From: Gammaproteobacteria bacterium
GTDB lineage: Bacteria; Pseudomonadota; Gammaproteobacteria; Chromatiales; Chromatiaceae
Direction of reading: 5' to 3'
DNA length: 36,770 nucleotides
Assembly: GCA_020445405.1 (NCBI GenBank)
Contig: JAGRGQ010000039.1
Coordinates: 1 to 36,770 of the forward strand
A program made the position numbers and the translations under genes. The notes below the pieces were generated by a model. That model did not search any database and was not told the origin of the DNA. It worked only from the letters and a program-made list of their open reading frames with translations. Positions 26,155-35,080 of this stretch are shown here, in pieces. Within the stretch, counting starts at the first letter, position 1; each line of letters begins with the position of its first letter.

Positions 26155-26880
26155 TCAATGACTGCCGGTCAGCGGTACGAAGCGCACCGGAAGCAGCTGC
26201 CGCGTCTTTATCCCGCCATCCTTCAGTTTTTCGATCAACATCAATTGCTGCACCTGAAATCCGCCGCCGATAGGGATGACCATGCGTCCGCCCGGTTTCA
26301 GTTGGCCAATCAAAGGCGCCGGTACATGGTCGGCGGCCGCCGTTACCATGATGGCATCGAATGGAGCCTGGCTCTCCCAGCCATAGTAGCCATCCCCGAT
26401 TCGGCTGGCGATGTTGCGGTAACCCAGCATTGCGAATCGCTCCGCCGCCTGTTTACCCAGCGGTTCGATGATTTCAATGGTATATACTTCCGCGCCCAGT
26501 TGCGCCAGCACCGCGGCCTGGTAGCCTGAGCCGGTCCCCAGTTCGAGCACGCGATGACCAGGCTCGACGCGCAGCAGGTCGCTCATCAGTGCCACGATGT
26601 ACGGTTGTGAAATGGTCTGGCCGTGGCCGATACCGAGGGGACGGTTTTCATACGCATGGGGCCTTTGCTGCTCTGGTACGAACAGGTGCCGCGGAAGCTG
26701 CGCCATCACCGCCATCACCCTTGGGTCCAGCGCGCGCTTGTCAAGGTAGATTGACGTCTCCCGGACATCGGATTCGATCTCCCGGATCATCTGCCGGCGC
26801 ATAGCGGCGTATTCGACTGCACCCGCCCAACTGCAGAGTATCAACAGTGTCAACAGCAGCGCTCTTTTTTCCCAGTACAT
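26155..26880 (-). CDS. Protein-L-isoaspartate O-methyltransferase with signal peptide (exported Pcm)
   Basis: The 241-residue protein has a class-I methyltransferase fold with motif I VLELGTGSGYQ and the Pcm segments NRPLGIGHGQTISQPYIVA and IMVTAAADHVP. Pcm methylates isoaspartyl residues in aged proteins using SAM so they can revert to normal. This copy begins with an apparent signal peptide (MYWEKRALLLTLLILCSWAGA), so it may be exported or anchored, which raises the question of SAM supply outside the cytoplasm. ATG 26880 has AGGA eight bases upstream; an in-frame start at 26928 would hide the signal. Confidence 0.9.
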   Translation of the reverse strand: MYWEKRALLLTLLILCSWAGAVEYAAMRRQMIREIESDVRETSIYLDKRALDPRVMAVMAQLPRHLFVPEQQRPHAYENRPLGIGHGQTISQPYIVALMSDLLRVEPGHRVLELGTGSGYQAAVLAQLGAEVYTIEIIEPLGKQAAERFAMLGYRNIASRIGDGYYGWESQAPFDAIMVTAAADHVPAPLIGQLKPGGRMVIPIGGGFQVQQLMLIEKLKDGGIKTRQLLPVRFVPLTGSH

Positions 26881-26933
26881 ATGGATATCCTGCTTTCTGG
26901 CTGTCAGGATAGCGCCCGCGGCGCGCACGCGGA

Positions 26934-27410
26934 TCAGATATGGCGGCTGAATTCACTCCGTTCAGCCGATGCCATCAGCTCATGGAACTGCTCCCCGCTG
27001 ACCTGAATCAAATTCTCATGATCGCCAGCCTCGAAATAGACCTTTTCATCCGCTCCAAGTGCGGTGCTGGGGTCCCATAGCGTTCTGATGCCGTAGACGT
27101 AGCCCAGCGGCGGAACGGCACCGCGTTCGCAATCGGAAAATCTGGCGCTGAATTCCGCTTCATTCGCCATGGCCAAAGTTCTGCCCAATCGGGTACTGAG
27201 TGAGTCCAGGTCTACATGGTAGTCTGAAGGAAGTACCAGCATCAGGAAGTCATTCCCGTCCCTGGTCATAACCGCCTTGGCCAGTGCGCCGCCCGGAATA
27301 TGCGCCTGCTCGGCAGACTCCATGCTGGAACCCGTGCGTGCATGGTGCACGATCCGGTATTTGACGCCATGTTCTTTCAGATAGGCTTGCAGAGTTCTGG
27401 AAATCGCCAT
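26934..27410 (-). CDS. YbaK/ProX-type aminoacyl-tRNA deacylase
   Basis: The 158-residue single-domain protein belongs to the YbaK/EbsC family, which hydrolyses mischarged aminoacyl-tRNAs. Visible family features are HHARTGSSMESAEQAHIP, the lysine in ALAKAVMTRDG and the loop GAVPPLGYVYGI. Substrate (Cys-, Ala- or another tRNAPro ester) cannot be told from sequence. ATG 27410 has AGGAG seven bases upstream. It lies 53 bases before the Pcm gene on the same strand and might be the first gene of that transcript. Confidence 0.87.
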   Translation of the reverse strand: MAISRTLQAYLKEHGVKYRIVHHARTGSSMESAEQAHIPGGALAKAVMTRDGNDFLMLVLPSDYHVDLDSLSTRLGRTLAMANEAEFSARFSDCERGAVPPLGYVYGIRTLWDPSTALGADEKVYFEAGDHENLIQVSGEQFHELMASAERSEFSRHI

Positions 27411-27792
27411 TTTCAATCTCCTGACGGATAAACTTCGCTGTTGATGCTCTCTATGCTAAAGATTAGTACGAGCGGTGGGTGAACGCGAACCGGAATGGTT
27501 CCGAAAAAACCGTGAAAAGATCGTTTTACCGGAGAATGGATGAAAACATTGATCCGGGACAGGTTATCGTCGACCGAGACAGCCGCACTTGCGATCAGGC
27601 TGGTTAAATGAGTCTGTTCCGCGTTCGTGAGAAACGGGGCAGATATCTTCGCGATCTGAGGTGAGACGCTGCAGGTCGACAATCGTCGATGAATTCATAT
27701 ATTTCTGTGACCCCGTCATCCCGGGCACGGCGCGAGAAGTGGTGCGGGGGAATCACCCGCACCAGGAGGAGCGGCGCCCGAAAGGAGATCGA
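27411..27792. other. Intergenic region between the PilZ gene and the YbaK-type gene
   Basis: No convincing gene lies here. A strong hairpin, GGTGCGGG (27741-27748) with CCCGCACC (27756-27763), stands about 30 bases beyond the PilZ stop on the minus strand. It has no T-tail but may end or protect that mRNA. An 89-codon minus frame (27413-27682) has no recognisable domain and overlaps the YbaK ribosome site. Confidence 0.5.
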
Positions 27793-28182
27793 CTAGCTGA
27801 TCGCGCCGATTTTTCGTCCGGCATCCTGGCTGGTCAGCCGGTGTCCGCAGGCCTCGCCGTAATTTTTCTTGTAGATCTCGATCTGGTCGATCTGCCGCAG
27901 TGCGGGCGCATCCATGATGCGCTCGAACTCAATCCCCATCTCGTACTGACCGTGGTCCGCTTTTCGACACCAGGCGATCTTGCCGGTCAGCCGGCAGGGA
28001 TCCTTGGCAAAAGGGATGCAGATGCACATGCCGGTGCCGGGGGAGATCCCGCCGTGCGCCCGGAAACAGAGCCCGCCCTGACTGATATCCTTCAGGATGT
28101 GTTCGTGTTCACCGATCATGTTGTTGAGTTTGAATTTGAACGGGATGTCCGTGGTATGTCTTACAAACTGCCTGATATGCAT
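27793..28182 (-). CDS. PilZ-domain protein (c-di-GMP binding)
   Basis: The 129-residue protein is essentially one PilZ domain. The c-di-GMP motifs are present: RxxxR as RQFVR (residues 4-8) and D/NxSxxG as DISQGG (about 32-37). PilZ proteins turn c-di-GMP level into changes in motility, secretion or adhesion. It lies downstream of motB-motA on the same strand (202 bases apart), so an effect on the flagellar stator, as with YcgR, is a fair inference. ATG 28182 has GGAG nine bases upstream. Confidence 0.9.
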   Translation of the reverse strand: MHIRQFVRHTTDIPFKFKLNNMIGEHEHILKDISQGGLCFRAHGGISPGTGMCICIPFAKDPCRLTGKIAWCRKADHGQYEMGIEFERIMDAPALRQIDQIEIYKKNYGEACGHRLTSQDAGRKIGAIS

Positions 28183-28384
28183 TGCTGCTCACTCCATGTT
28201 CAAATACAGAGGCATATACTGACTATCGGCAATTTTTCTTATTTTACAACCGGTTGCTCTGGATTCTTAAATTATCCCCAGTCTCTGATGATTCTTATCG
28301 CGGCGTTAAGTATAGACCAGTGCGGTTTAGGTTGGCGGTTGCGTACGATAAAAAATGTCCCGAATTGCCAAGTGGTGCACGGAT

Positions 28385-29428
28385 TCAGATTTCCGGAATC
28401 TCCACGATCAACGCCACCCGTCGATTGCGCGCGCGTCCCGCCGCAGTGGCGTTGCTCTGCAGCGGGTGGGTATCCGCATATCCGACTGCACGCAGTTTGG
28501 CCGGATCCAGGCCTTTGCCGATGAGATAGCGGGTCACACTGGTTGCCCGACCCGAAGAGAGCTCCCAGTTGGAAGGGAAGCGGCTGGTGGCGATGGGGCG
28601 GTCATCGGTGTGGCCTTCCACCGAGATGATCCCAGTGTGTTCGGACAGAAGTTGCGCCAGTTCATCGAGCAGCCCAGCGCCGTCGCGCTTGAGCTCGGCA
28701 CTGCCGACCGCAAAAAGAATGTTATCGCTCACTTCGAGATAAACGCCTTCGGCAACTTCGGAAACCCGTACCCTCTCGTCCAGTTGCTGTTGTGCCAGCT
28801 TTGTCAGAAAGCGTTGAATCCTGTGATGGCTGATTTCAGGCGGGGCAGGCTGCGCGTTTACAGCTGGCTCTTCCCACCCGTTTTCGGGATCAGTGGTGGA
28901 GCGGCCGTCGGCGGATTCCACGATATTGTAGCTTGGATCCGAGCCCGCCGGAGCAGCTCGATCCCCAGCCGGCAGAAAGATCATCGGGGTGATAGGGATC
29001 GGCTTGACCGTCTGCAGCAAAAATGAGAAGGGCGGGATGCGGTCCATGCTGGTATTTTCATGACCGACGGTATCGGTATCGGCAGGCGGGTCGAGCGAAG
29101 CATCGACGGTTTTCGGCTCCTGACCGGGCTCCGTCTGCAGAGTGAGCGCGGCGGATGCGGTTTGCCGTTCTATCGGCTGCGGCGCGACGAAGCGGAATTC
29201 TCCCGGATCTGCCTCAACCGGCGGTGCTTCGTTCTTGGGCTGCAACGCCAGCAATACCACGAACAGAGTCAGAAACAGGGTCAGGATATCGATATAACTG
29301 AGCAGCCAGTTGTCCCGTTTGCCGCTGCTCTCGCCCAACGCTTCCCAGGGGTCGGCAAAGGCCATCGCTCCGGCTTCGGAGGCGGTTCCATCCGCTGCTG
29401 CGGCGTGCTGAAACAATGGCGATTTCAT
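28385..29428 (-). CDS. motB: Flagellar stator protein MotB
   Basis: The 347-residue protein has a single N-terminal membrane helix (about 41-62) with the essential proton-carrying Asp47 in SYIDILTLF. A long, low-complexity periplasmic linker (about 65-200) follows, then an OmpA-like peptidoglycan-binding domain (about 220-345; ISVEGHTDDRPI and GRARNRRV motifs). With MotA it forms the ion-driven stator. The linker is longer than in E. coli MotB. It starts nine bases after motA. Confidence 0.9.
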   Translation of the reverse strand: MKSPLFQHAAAADGTASEAGAMAFADPWEALGESSGKRDNWLLSYIDILTLFLTLFVVLLALQPKNEAPPVEADPGEFRFVAPQPIERQTASAALTLQTEPGQEPKTVDASLDPPADTDTVGHENTSMDRIPPFSFLLQTVKPIPITPMIFLPAGDRAAPAGSDPSYNIVESADGRSTTDPENGWEEPAVNAQPAPPEISHHRIQRFLTKLAQQQLDERVRVSEVAEGVYLEVSDNILFAVGSAELKRDGAGLLDELAQLLSEHTGIISVEGHTDDRPIATSRFPSNWELSSGRATSVTRYLIGKGLDPAKLRAVGYADTHPLQSNATAAGRARNRRVALIVEIPEI

Positions 29429-29437
29429 ACTGCTGGG

Positions 29438-30241
29438 TCAGGCGCTTGCCAGCGAGCTGATGGAGGCGTTTTCGGGCTTCAGATGCATCGGCCGGCCGGT
29501 GACGAATGCATTCAGCGTCTCGCGAATTACCTCCGGGTGCCCCTTTTCGAACAGCAGCATCAACATTTCATGTTTGACCTTCTGCCAGGCCAGCTGCTCG
29601 CGAAACCTTTGTTCCATTTTGATCGCCATCGGTTTGATGACCAGGTTTGCCGCCACCAGGCCATACACAGTGGTGATCATCGCGAAACCCATCGCTGCTC
29701 CCACCACATCCAGTCCACCGTCGCCCAGGCTGAACAACAGGCGTATCAGTCCCAACAGTGTACCCAACATGCCGAAAGCCGGCGCGAAACCGGCCATTGC
29801 GTTGAGAATGCGCAGACGTCGCCGTTTCTGTTCCAGGTTGTTGGAGAGCTGCCACTGCAGCGCCCGGTTAAGCTCTTTCTGATTGCAGCGGTCCACAATG
29901 AGCTGGGATCCAAGATTGAGATAGGGATCCTCAACTGCCTTGATATACATCTCCGCCTGACGCACACTGCCACGGCGGTAGCAGGTTGCCACCTGCAGAA
30001 ATCGCTCCTCATCCGCCCCCAGGCTGGCTTTGCGCTCGCCGAAGATCGCGGGCAGTCCACGCAGCAACTGTTCCACCCGTTGGTAACCTTCGCTGACTAC
30101 GGTCGCAATCAGCGTGCCGCCGATAACGAAGAAGAATCCCGAGATACCCACGAGCCAGATCGAGGTTGCGCCCAGTATGAGTGTCAGACTGGAGAATAGA
30201 ACGGCGGCGCAAAGCAGGCTGATGGTCAGTTTCTGAGGCAT
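29438..30241 (-). CDS. motA: Flagellar stator protein MotA
   Basis: The 267-residue protein has four membrane helices: two near residues 8-50 and two near 145-205, with the family block FAPAFGMLGTLLGL. The cytoplasmic loop between them is the part that contacts the rotor. With MotB it forms the ion channel of the stator. No other flagellar gene is in the window, so this could be a main or a supplementary stator. ATG 30241 has GGAG seven bases upstream. Confidence 0.91.
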   Translation of the reverse strand: MPQKLTISLLCAAVLFSSLTLILGATSIWLVGISGFFFVIGGTLIATVVSEGYQRVEQLLRGLPAIFGERKASLGADEERFLQVATCYRRGSVRQAEMYIKAVEDPYLNLGSQLIVDRCNQKELNRALQWQLSNNLEQKRRRLRILNAMAGFAPAFGMLGTLLGLIRLLFSLGDGGLDVVGAAMGFAMITTVYGLVAANLVIKPMAIKMEQRFREQLAWQKVKHEMLMLLFEKGHPEVIRETLNAFVTGRPMHLKPENASISSLASA

Positions 30242-30706
30242 AAAATCGCTCCGGGCAAGTACTGTAAGCTGGGTGGTGGTGCCGTCTGTTTAACAATTAA
30301 TCAGCAATTGTCATGCCATTGAGAACGTTCCCACTTCGGCCTGTACCCGGAAACATCCCCTTGGCCGCGCGGTGGGACGGGTGATGCGCTTCGGACCCCG
30401 GATCGCCCACTGATAAAACGGCTGCGCAGTCTGGGGTGCCGGAGACGTCCACCGGGAGGCGGTAATTTTTTGCCGTTTTCGGGGAAGGGATTTACCGCCG
30501 CAGTTTCGATTTTCGCCGGCAGAGCGCTGCGCCAATCATTGCATTGCGGTTTCTCGCGGACTTCGCCAGGCCGACCGCCTTCGCGTCATCGACAGGTATG
30601 GCGCAGGTTGATGCAACCGTTGCGCGCGGAGATACTTTAAAACCTGCAGCCACCCCGACAATGCGACCGTATTCGAGCGGTCTGGGTCTATAAGCCCAAA
30701 GGAGGA
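30242..30706. other. Intergenic region upstream of motA
   Basis: No supported gene lies in these 465 bases. They contain a short inverted repeat, CAATT...AATTG, at about 30293-30309, possibly part of the motA promoter region, and a GACCG...CGGTC hairpin near 30667-30684 just beyond the stop of the HEAT/TPR gene. I found no FliA promoter here. Confidence 0.5.
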
Positions 30707-31789
30707 TTAAATTATCCCGGCCATTGTGTTCTCCGCCTGGTCTGCGATCTCTGTCGCAAGTTTATCGCGCCGTGCCCGTGCTTCGGCCGTGGCGCCCACT
30801 TCGCTGCGCATCTGATGCAACAGTTTACTGAGGCTGAGTGATGGTTCCGTCTTATGGTGCTCCTGAAGTGCAAGCAGCGTCTCCCGGTAGGCGGCTTCGT
30901 ACTGTGCCAGTTTGCAGTAGGTACAGGCCAGGCGAAGATGCAGCGCGTGGTGTTCCTTGTCTGCCGGTTTCAGCTCGTGTGACGCCAATGCGTAGCGCTC
31001 CAGCGCAGCGGCGTACTCGCCGACCCTGAACAGCACATCGCCTTCATTCAGCAACTGCTGGTTGCAGGTACTGATCAGCCGTGAAATCTGATGGAAATAT
31101 ACGTGTGTTTTTCGATTGCGCATTCTCGCCTTCTGCAACCAGGCCAGCGCTTCCGCATACTGCTCCATGCGCATGTATTCGCGGCCGATCAGATAAGCGC
31201 TTTGCACATACTTCTTTTTCCGGTGTTCGAAGTTTGCGACCAGCAGGTCAATCACCTTTTGCGGACTTTTCTCTTCCACTGCGGCGAGGAGAGCATCGAT
31301 CACGCTGGTGAATTGCGGGTATTTCCGGCTCATCTCATGCAATGCAGCATCCGCCGCATCGCGCAATTCCTCGCCGGCTTTCTCATTGTCGACCACGTCC
31401 AGCAGAATAAGCAGCGCGGCGGGATCCTTTGCCTGCCCCAACGCTGTGACAGCCTCAATCTTTTCACTTTCGTTTTTTGACTCGACCAGATATCTGATGC
31501 AAAAGCGCATCATGCATTGGATCTGGTCCTGTCTATGGCTCCATAGGGTGAGTGCGACAATCAGAGATACGCTGAGAGAGATAATGCCGACGCCAAAGAG
31601 TATGAAAAAGAACAGTGAATGCGCAATCTTCGGGTTTGCACTGTGCTCGGCTGAAGCAGCCATCCACGGTGCCATCAGTACCGGAACAAGAGCCGCGGCA
31701 ATAAAACTCACCGGTAGAGCGCGTCCGGCAGATCCTGAACGGCCTTCCGGAATGGCGGGATTGCAGCGGGGCGGAAGGGAAATTTTCAT
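30707..31789 (-). CDS. Membrane protein with HEAT-like and TPR repeats, unknown function
   Basis: The 360-residue protein has a hydrophobic stretch at about 24-47, a clear membrane helix at about 56-82, a HEAT-like segment (about 100-150; EAVTALGQAKDPAALLILLDVV) and TPR repeats to about 335 (YAEALAWLQKA, GEYAAALERYALA, AQYEAAYRETLLAL). These repeats usually mediate protein contacts. I do not recognise a named family. I chose ATG 31789; in-frame starts at 31843 and 31888 have no ribosome site. It is co-directional with motAB but 465 bases away, so a link to motility is not shown. Confidence 0.7.
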   Translation of the reverse strand: MKISLPPRCNPAIPEGRSGSAGRALPVSFIAAALVPVLMAPWMAASAEHSANPKIAHSLFFFILFGVGIISLSVSLIVALTLWSHRQDQIQCMMRFCIRYLVESKNESEKIEAVTALGQAKDPAALLILLDVVDNEKAGEELRDAADAALHEMSRKYPQFTSVIDALLAAVEEKSPQKVIDLLVANFEHRKKKYVQSAYLIGREYMRMEQYAEALAWLQKARMRNRKTHVYFHQISRLISTCNQQLLNEGDVLFRVGEYAAALERYALASHELKPADKEHHALHLRLACTYCKLAQYEAAYRETLLALQEHHKTEPSLSLSKLLHQMRSEVGATAEARARRDKLATEIADQAENTMAGII

Positions 31790-32713
31790 ATCTTCTGTTC
31801 CATCATGATATAGCGTCTGGATTTTTGTTTTATAGCTGGTCATAAGGATAGACGCGTTCTTCCGGAAGCACCCGGATTCTAAAACCAATAACCTTTCAAA
31901 GCAGTGCAGAATCCGGAAACCGGATCAGTTCGCAGCGGCGGCCTCCAATCGTGGTCGCCGGACAGGATCCCGCCAGAAACTGTCTGACAAGCCCCTTTTA
32001 CAAAGGGGTTGTGTTCGAAATGCGTCGCTGCTGTGTTGCGCCGCTTTCCGATACATCGGGTACCGTACCGCGACGCGGTGCGCGCGGGATATAAGAGAGG
32101 TTCTGACTGCGGCTGTTTGCAGCGCATGGCAATGCCTCAATGCCGTCAACGGCAGAATTGATGGCGGCGCGTTTTTCGGAAACAGACGTCTGGAATCGTT
32201 ACCGCGTCAAGCCTATCGCGGATCCAGGCGGGGTCAGGCGCCAAGCCCCACGGTTGCCGGTGCTGTTTTCTTACCCGGCTGAGTCGACTTGACTGCGGCC
32301 TGAATCCGGTGCTAACTAGTCTCTGTCGAGGAACCCGTTTCCATTCCCGCAGGCAGGATAAGGATCGGCAGCTTGGGGTGGAGGGAATCGCAAATCAGCA
32401 CGCCCGAAGCGGCAGAGCAGGGCGGCTATCCCGCCCCGGATGGATGCCATAAAACAAGCGCACAGGCGGGGGGCAGCATTTGATTTCGGCTGCATGCGTT
32501 GAAGCGTGGTCGCTGTATCTCCGTGTCCATCCGGAATCTTTTCCGCCGGGGAAGGGTCCGGTCACACACCTCAAGGCACGATTATTTACTGAAAAACAAC
32601 AAACCATGACCTTTGGCGCAGAATGGTGAATCCGACCCAGGGCAGGCGCATATGAAGAATTCGAGACGCTTTTTGAGTGCTATCCCCGTGGTTGGGAAAT
32701 CGGTGCGGAAGTC
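31790..32713. other. Gene-poor region with a hairpin
   Basis: I see no credible gene in 924 bases. A strong hairpin lies at 31987-32012 (ACAAGCCCCTTT with AAAGGGGTTGT, one bulge) and smaller palindromes occur near 32068-32078 and 32141-32154. Short frames here (for example 31879-32127 minus) show no domain. It could hold a regulatory RNA or decayed DNA. Confidence 0.4.
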
Positions 32714-34300
32714 GTGATTGGCAGGAAGATTGTCCATCTCTGTTATCTGCTGGATGACAACCAGACTTACCTGCGGACAAAGCGCTTTTTCTATGGGCTG
32801 TTGAGCGACCCGACCTCTCCTATGCGCACCCGCTTCGACGTCACCATGATCGTGCTCGTGATCGCCTCCGTCTCGATCCTCGTTTACGAGATAAAACAGG
32901 ATCTGGGTTGGTTTGGCGATGCATTCGAAATCTTTATCGTCACGGTATTCATTATCGAGTATCTGCTGCGCGCCTGGATTTACAACGATTCACGATCGAT
33001 CATTATCGAACAGTACGAACAGGCCGAGTTTGTGCACGCGGAATTTCACATCGCGCCGGCGCTGAAAAAAGTACTGCGCGAAAAGTGGCGCTATGCCACC
33101 TCACCGCTCGCCATCATCGATCTGCTGGCAATTCTTCCCAGCCTGCGCGGTGTCAGGTTTCTGCGGATCTTTCTGCTGTTCCGTTTGTTCAAGTTATTCC
33201 GTTACGCCAGCAATGTGAGCGAATTCGCCAAGGTCCTGGCCGAGAAACGCTTTGAACTCGCCACACTGGGACTGATCGCCGGCTTTATCGTATTGGCTTC
33301 CAGTACTGCGATTTATGTGCTCGAAGGGGGGTTGGACGGCAGTCAGATCGACACACTATACGACGCCGTCTACTGGTCGCTGGTTACCGTATCGACGGTA
33401 GGCTATGGGGATATCATTCCGCACAGCCCCGAGGGGCGTTTTGTAGCCATGATACTTATAGTCTCGGGTATCGGCTTCATCTCGTTTTTCACTTCGATTA
33501 TCGTCTCTGCGTTCGCGGCAAAGCTGAACACACTGCGGGAGCAACGGCTGTTTGCCGAGCTTGGTCGTTTCCAGGACTTTACCCTGATCTGCGGATACGG
33601 CCGGGTGGGCGAAGTGGTGGTGGAAAAACTGGCCGCGGAGAAGGCGCATTTACTGGTGCTTGAGAAAGAGCCTGAAAAAGTCGAACTCGCCCGCTCCGCC
33701 GGTTACCTCGCGTTGCAGGGGGACGCTTCGGACAACGCCTTGCTGGAGCGGCTGCACATTCAGGATTCGATCAAGACGGTTGTCTGCAGCACCGGGGATG
33801 ACGTGGTGAATGTTTTTATCACCCTGACCGCGCGTTATCTCAATAAAAATGTTCTGATCGTCGCCCGGGCCAACAAGCGCGAATCCATCCGCAAACTGCA
33901 GTTGGCCGGTGCCGACTATGTTGTTGCGCCATTTGAAGCCGTAAGCAGGGTGGTCAGCGCTTACGTCGATCAACCAATTGCATTCGACGCGCTTTATGGG
34001 ATTTTAAGCGGCAACGAGGATATCAGCACGGATGCAGTCGTTGTGCCCGCCGGTTCGCTGGCGGATGGAAAAAGCATCGATACGATCGACTTTCCCCATT
34101 ACCGTCTGGTGCTGTTTGGTATCGTATCTCCAAAAGGACGGAAATCCGCTCATACCAGCGTGTTTGAACTTGATGAGGGTGATTTCCACTTCCATCCACC
34201 GGGAGATTTCCTTGTTGCCAGCGATGATGTACTGGTGCTGTTTGGAGACGAATTCAGCCTGAGTCATTTTAAGGACAAGCTGGGCAAGAGCAGTCTCTAG
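32714..34300 (+). CDS. Voltage-gated-type K+ channel with C-terminal RCK domain
   Basis: The 528-residue protein has a six-helix channel architecture. An S4-like helix carries spaced Arg/Lys residues (145-163, RGVRFLRIFLLFRLFKLFR), and the selectivity filter TVGYGD is at 228-233. A full RCK (TrkA-N plus TrkA-C) regulatory part follows, with dinucleotide motif GYGRVG (294-299) and a TrkA-C domain from about 430. It should let K+ cross the inner membrane under nucleotide or ligand control. The likely start is GTG 32714; there is no in-frame ATG upstream before a stop, and a 21-codon frame (32652-32717) overlaps this start. The next gene is a second RCK protein. Confidence 0.9.
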   Translation: MIGRKIVHLCYLLDDNQTYLRTKRFFYGLLSDPTSPMRTRFDVTMIVLVIASVSILVYEIKQDLGWFGDAFEIFIVTVFIIEYLLRAWIYNDSRSIIIEQYEQAEFVHAEFHIAPALKKVLREKWRYATSPLAIIDLLAILPSLRGVRFLRIFLLFRLFKLFRYASNVSEFAKVLAEKRFELATLGLIAGFIVLASSTAIYVLEGGLDGSQIDTLYDAVYWSLVTVSTVGYGDIIPHSPEGRFVAMILIVSGIGFISFFTSIIVSAFAAKLNTLREQRLFAELGRFQDFTLICGYGRVGEVVVEKLAAEKAHLLVLEKEPEKVELARSAGYLALQGDASDNALLERLHIQDSIKTVVCSTGDDVVNVFITLTARYLNKNVLIVARANKRESIRKLQLAGADYVVAPFEAVSRVVSAYVDQPIAFDALYGILSGNEDISTDAVVVPAGSLADGKSIDTIDFPHYRLVLFGIVSPKGRKSAHTSVFELDEGDFHFHPPGDFLVASDDVLVLFGDEFSLSHFKDKLGKSSL

Positions 34301-34332
34301 CGGGTATAGCGGGCAGCAGCGTAAAAAAACAG

Positions 34333-34355
34333 TGGCGGATCGTCTGGTTCCGCCA
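34333..34355 (+). terminator. Hairpin between the K+ channel and RCK genes
   Basis: TGGCGGA (34333-34339) and TCCGCCA (34349-34355) form a perfect seven-base stem with a nine-base loop. No T-run follows, so it may be an attenuator or processing site rather than a full terminator. Confidence 0.35.
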
Positions 34356-34378
34356 GCAGTATGAGGTATTGAATCAAC

Positions 34379-35080
34379 ATGCGCATTGCGATCTTCGGCT
34401 ATGAAAAACTTGCGGTGGACATTGCCGACTACCTGAACAAGCCGCGCAACGATTTAATCATTGTCGACAATAAAGAAGAGAATATCAGAGAGGCAGCCAA
34501 ACAGGGATTCGAAACGGTTCTGGCGGACTACAGCCACGACCAGGAGCTGCGCGAGATAGGCATTGGTACGGATATTGAGACCATTTTTTGTCTCCTGCCG
34601 GATGATGCGGAGAACGTCTTCCTGGTAATTTCGGTAAGATCCATCGATGCGCGGGTTCCGATCGTATCCATTGCCGATGCGCAGGACTCGATTCCAAAGT
34701 TTCTGGCAGCCGGCGCGGACAAGGTGATCGATCCCTATGAGATCAGCGGACTTAAAATCTGGCGCATGATCAGAAAACCGATCGTCTCTCAGGTCATAGA
34801 AAAAACGTTGATGAGCAAACTGGATCTGCACCTGGCGCAAGTGACGATCGAGAAGGGGTCTTTTCTCGATGGCCGGGAACTGGCCGAATCGAGTCTGCGG
34901 CAGCAATACGATCTGGTTCTGCTCGGTCTGGTGGATTGCAATTTCGGCGACGAATTCATTTTTCGTACGCGGGGATTGCGTCATCGGCTGGGTGCCGGGG
35001 ATATTCTGGTGGTGATCGGGCCGTACAGCGATATAGACCGCCTCAGAAGGGATCTGCGGGCACCGGAGCTATTCTGGTAG
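34379..35080 (+). CDS. Stand-alone RCK (TrkA-like) regulatory protein
   Basis: The 233-residue protein has a TrkA-N Rossmann domain (1-125) and a TrkA-C domain (about 145-230). It probably regulates a K+ channel or transporter, most simply the channel encoded just upstream. The glycine-rich nucleotide motif is degenerate: residues 7-12 read GYEKLA instead of GxGxxG, although the acidic residue after strand 2 (IIVDN) remains. It may therefore be a non-binding partner in a mixed RCK ring. ATG 34379 has only a weak, distant GAGG upstream. Confidence 0.87.
   Translation: MRIAIFGYEKLAVDIADYLNKPRNDLIIVDNKEENIREAAKQGFETVLADYSHDQELREIGIGTDIETIFCLLPDDAENVFLVISVRSIDARVPIVSIADAQDSIPKFLAAGADKVIDPYEISGLKIWRMIRKPIVSQVIEKTLMSKLDLHLAQVTIEKGSFLDGRELAESSLRQQYDLVLLGLVDCNFGDEFIFRTRGLRHRLGAGDILVVIGPYSDIDRLRRDLRAPELFW

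Noticed and set aside
27413..27682. Minus-strand frame of 89 codons
   Set aside because: No domain, no ribosome site I trust, and it runs over the ribosome site of the YbaK-type gene.
28223..28249. Second FliA-like promoter upstream of the PilZ gene (GCCGATAG on the minus strand)
   Set aside because: The -10 part matches 7 of 8, but there is no TAAA element at the required distance.
31879..32127. Minus-strand frame of 82 codons
   Set aside because: Low-complexity, no domain, contains the hairpin at 31987-32012; probably non-coding.
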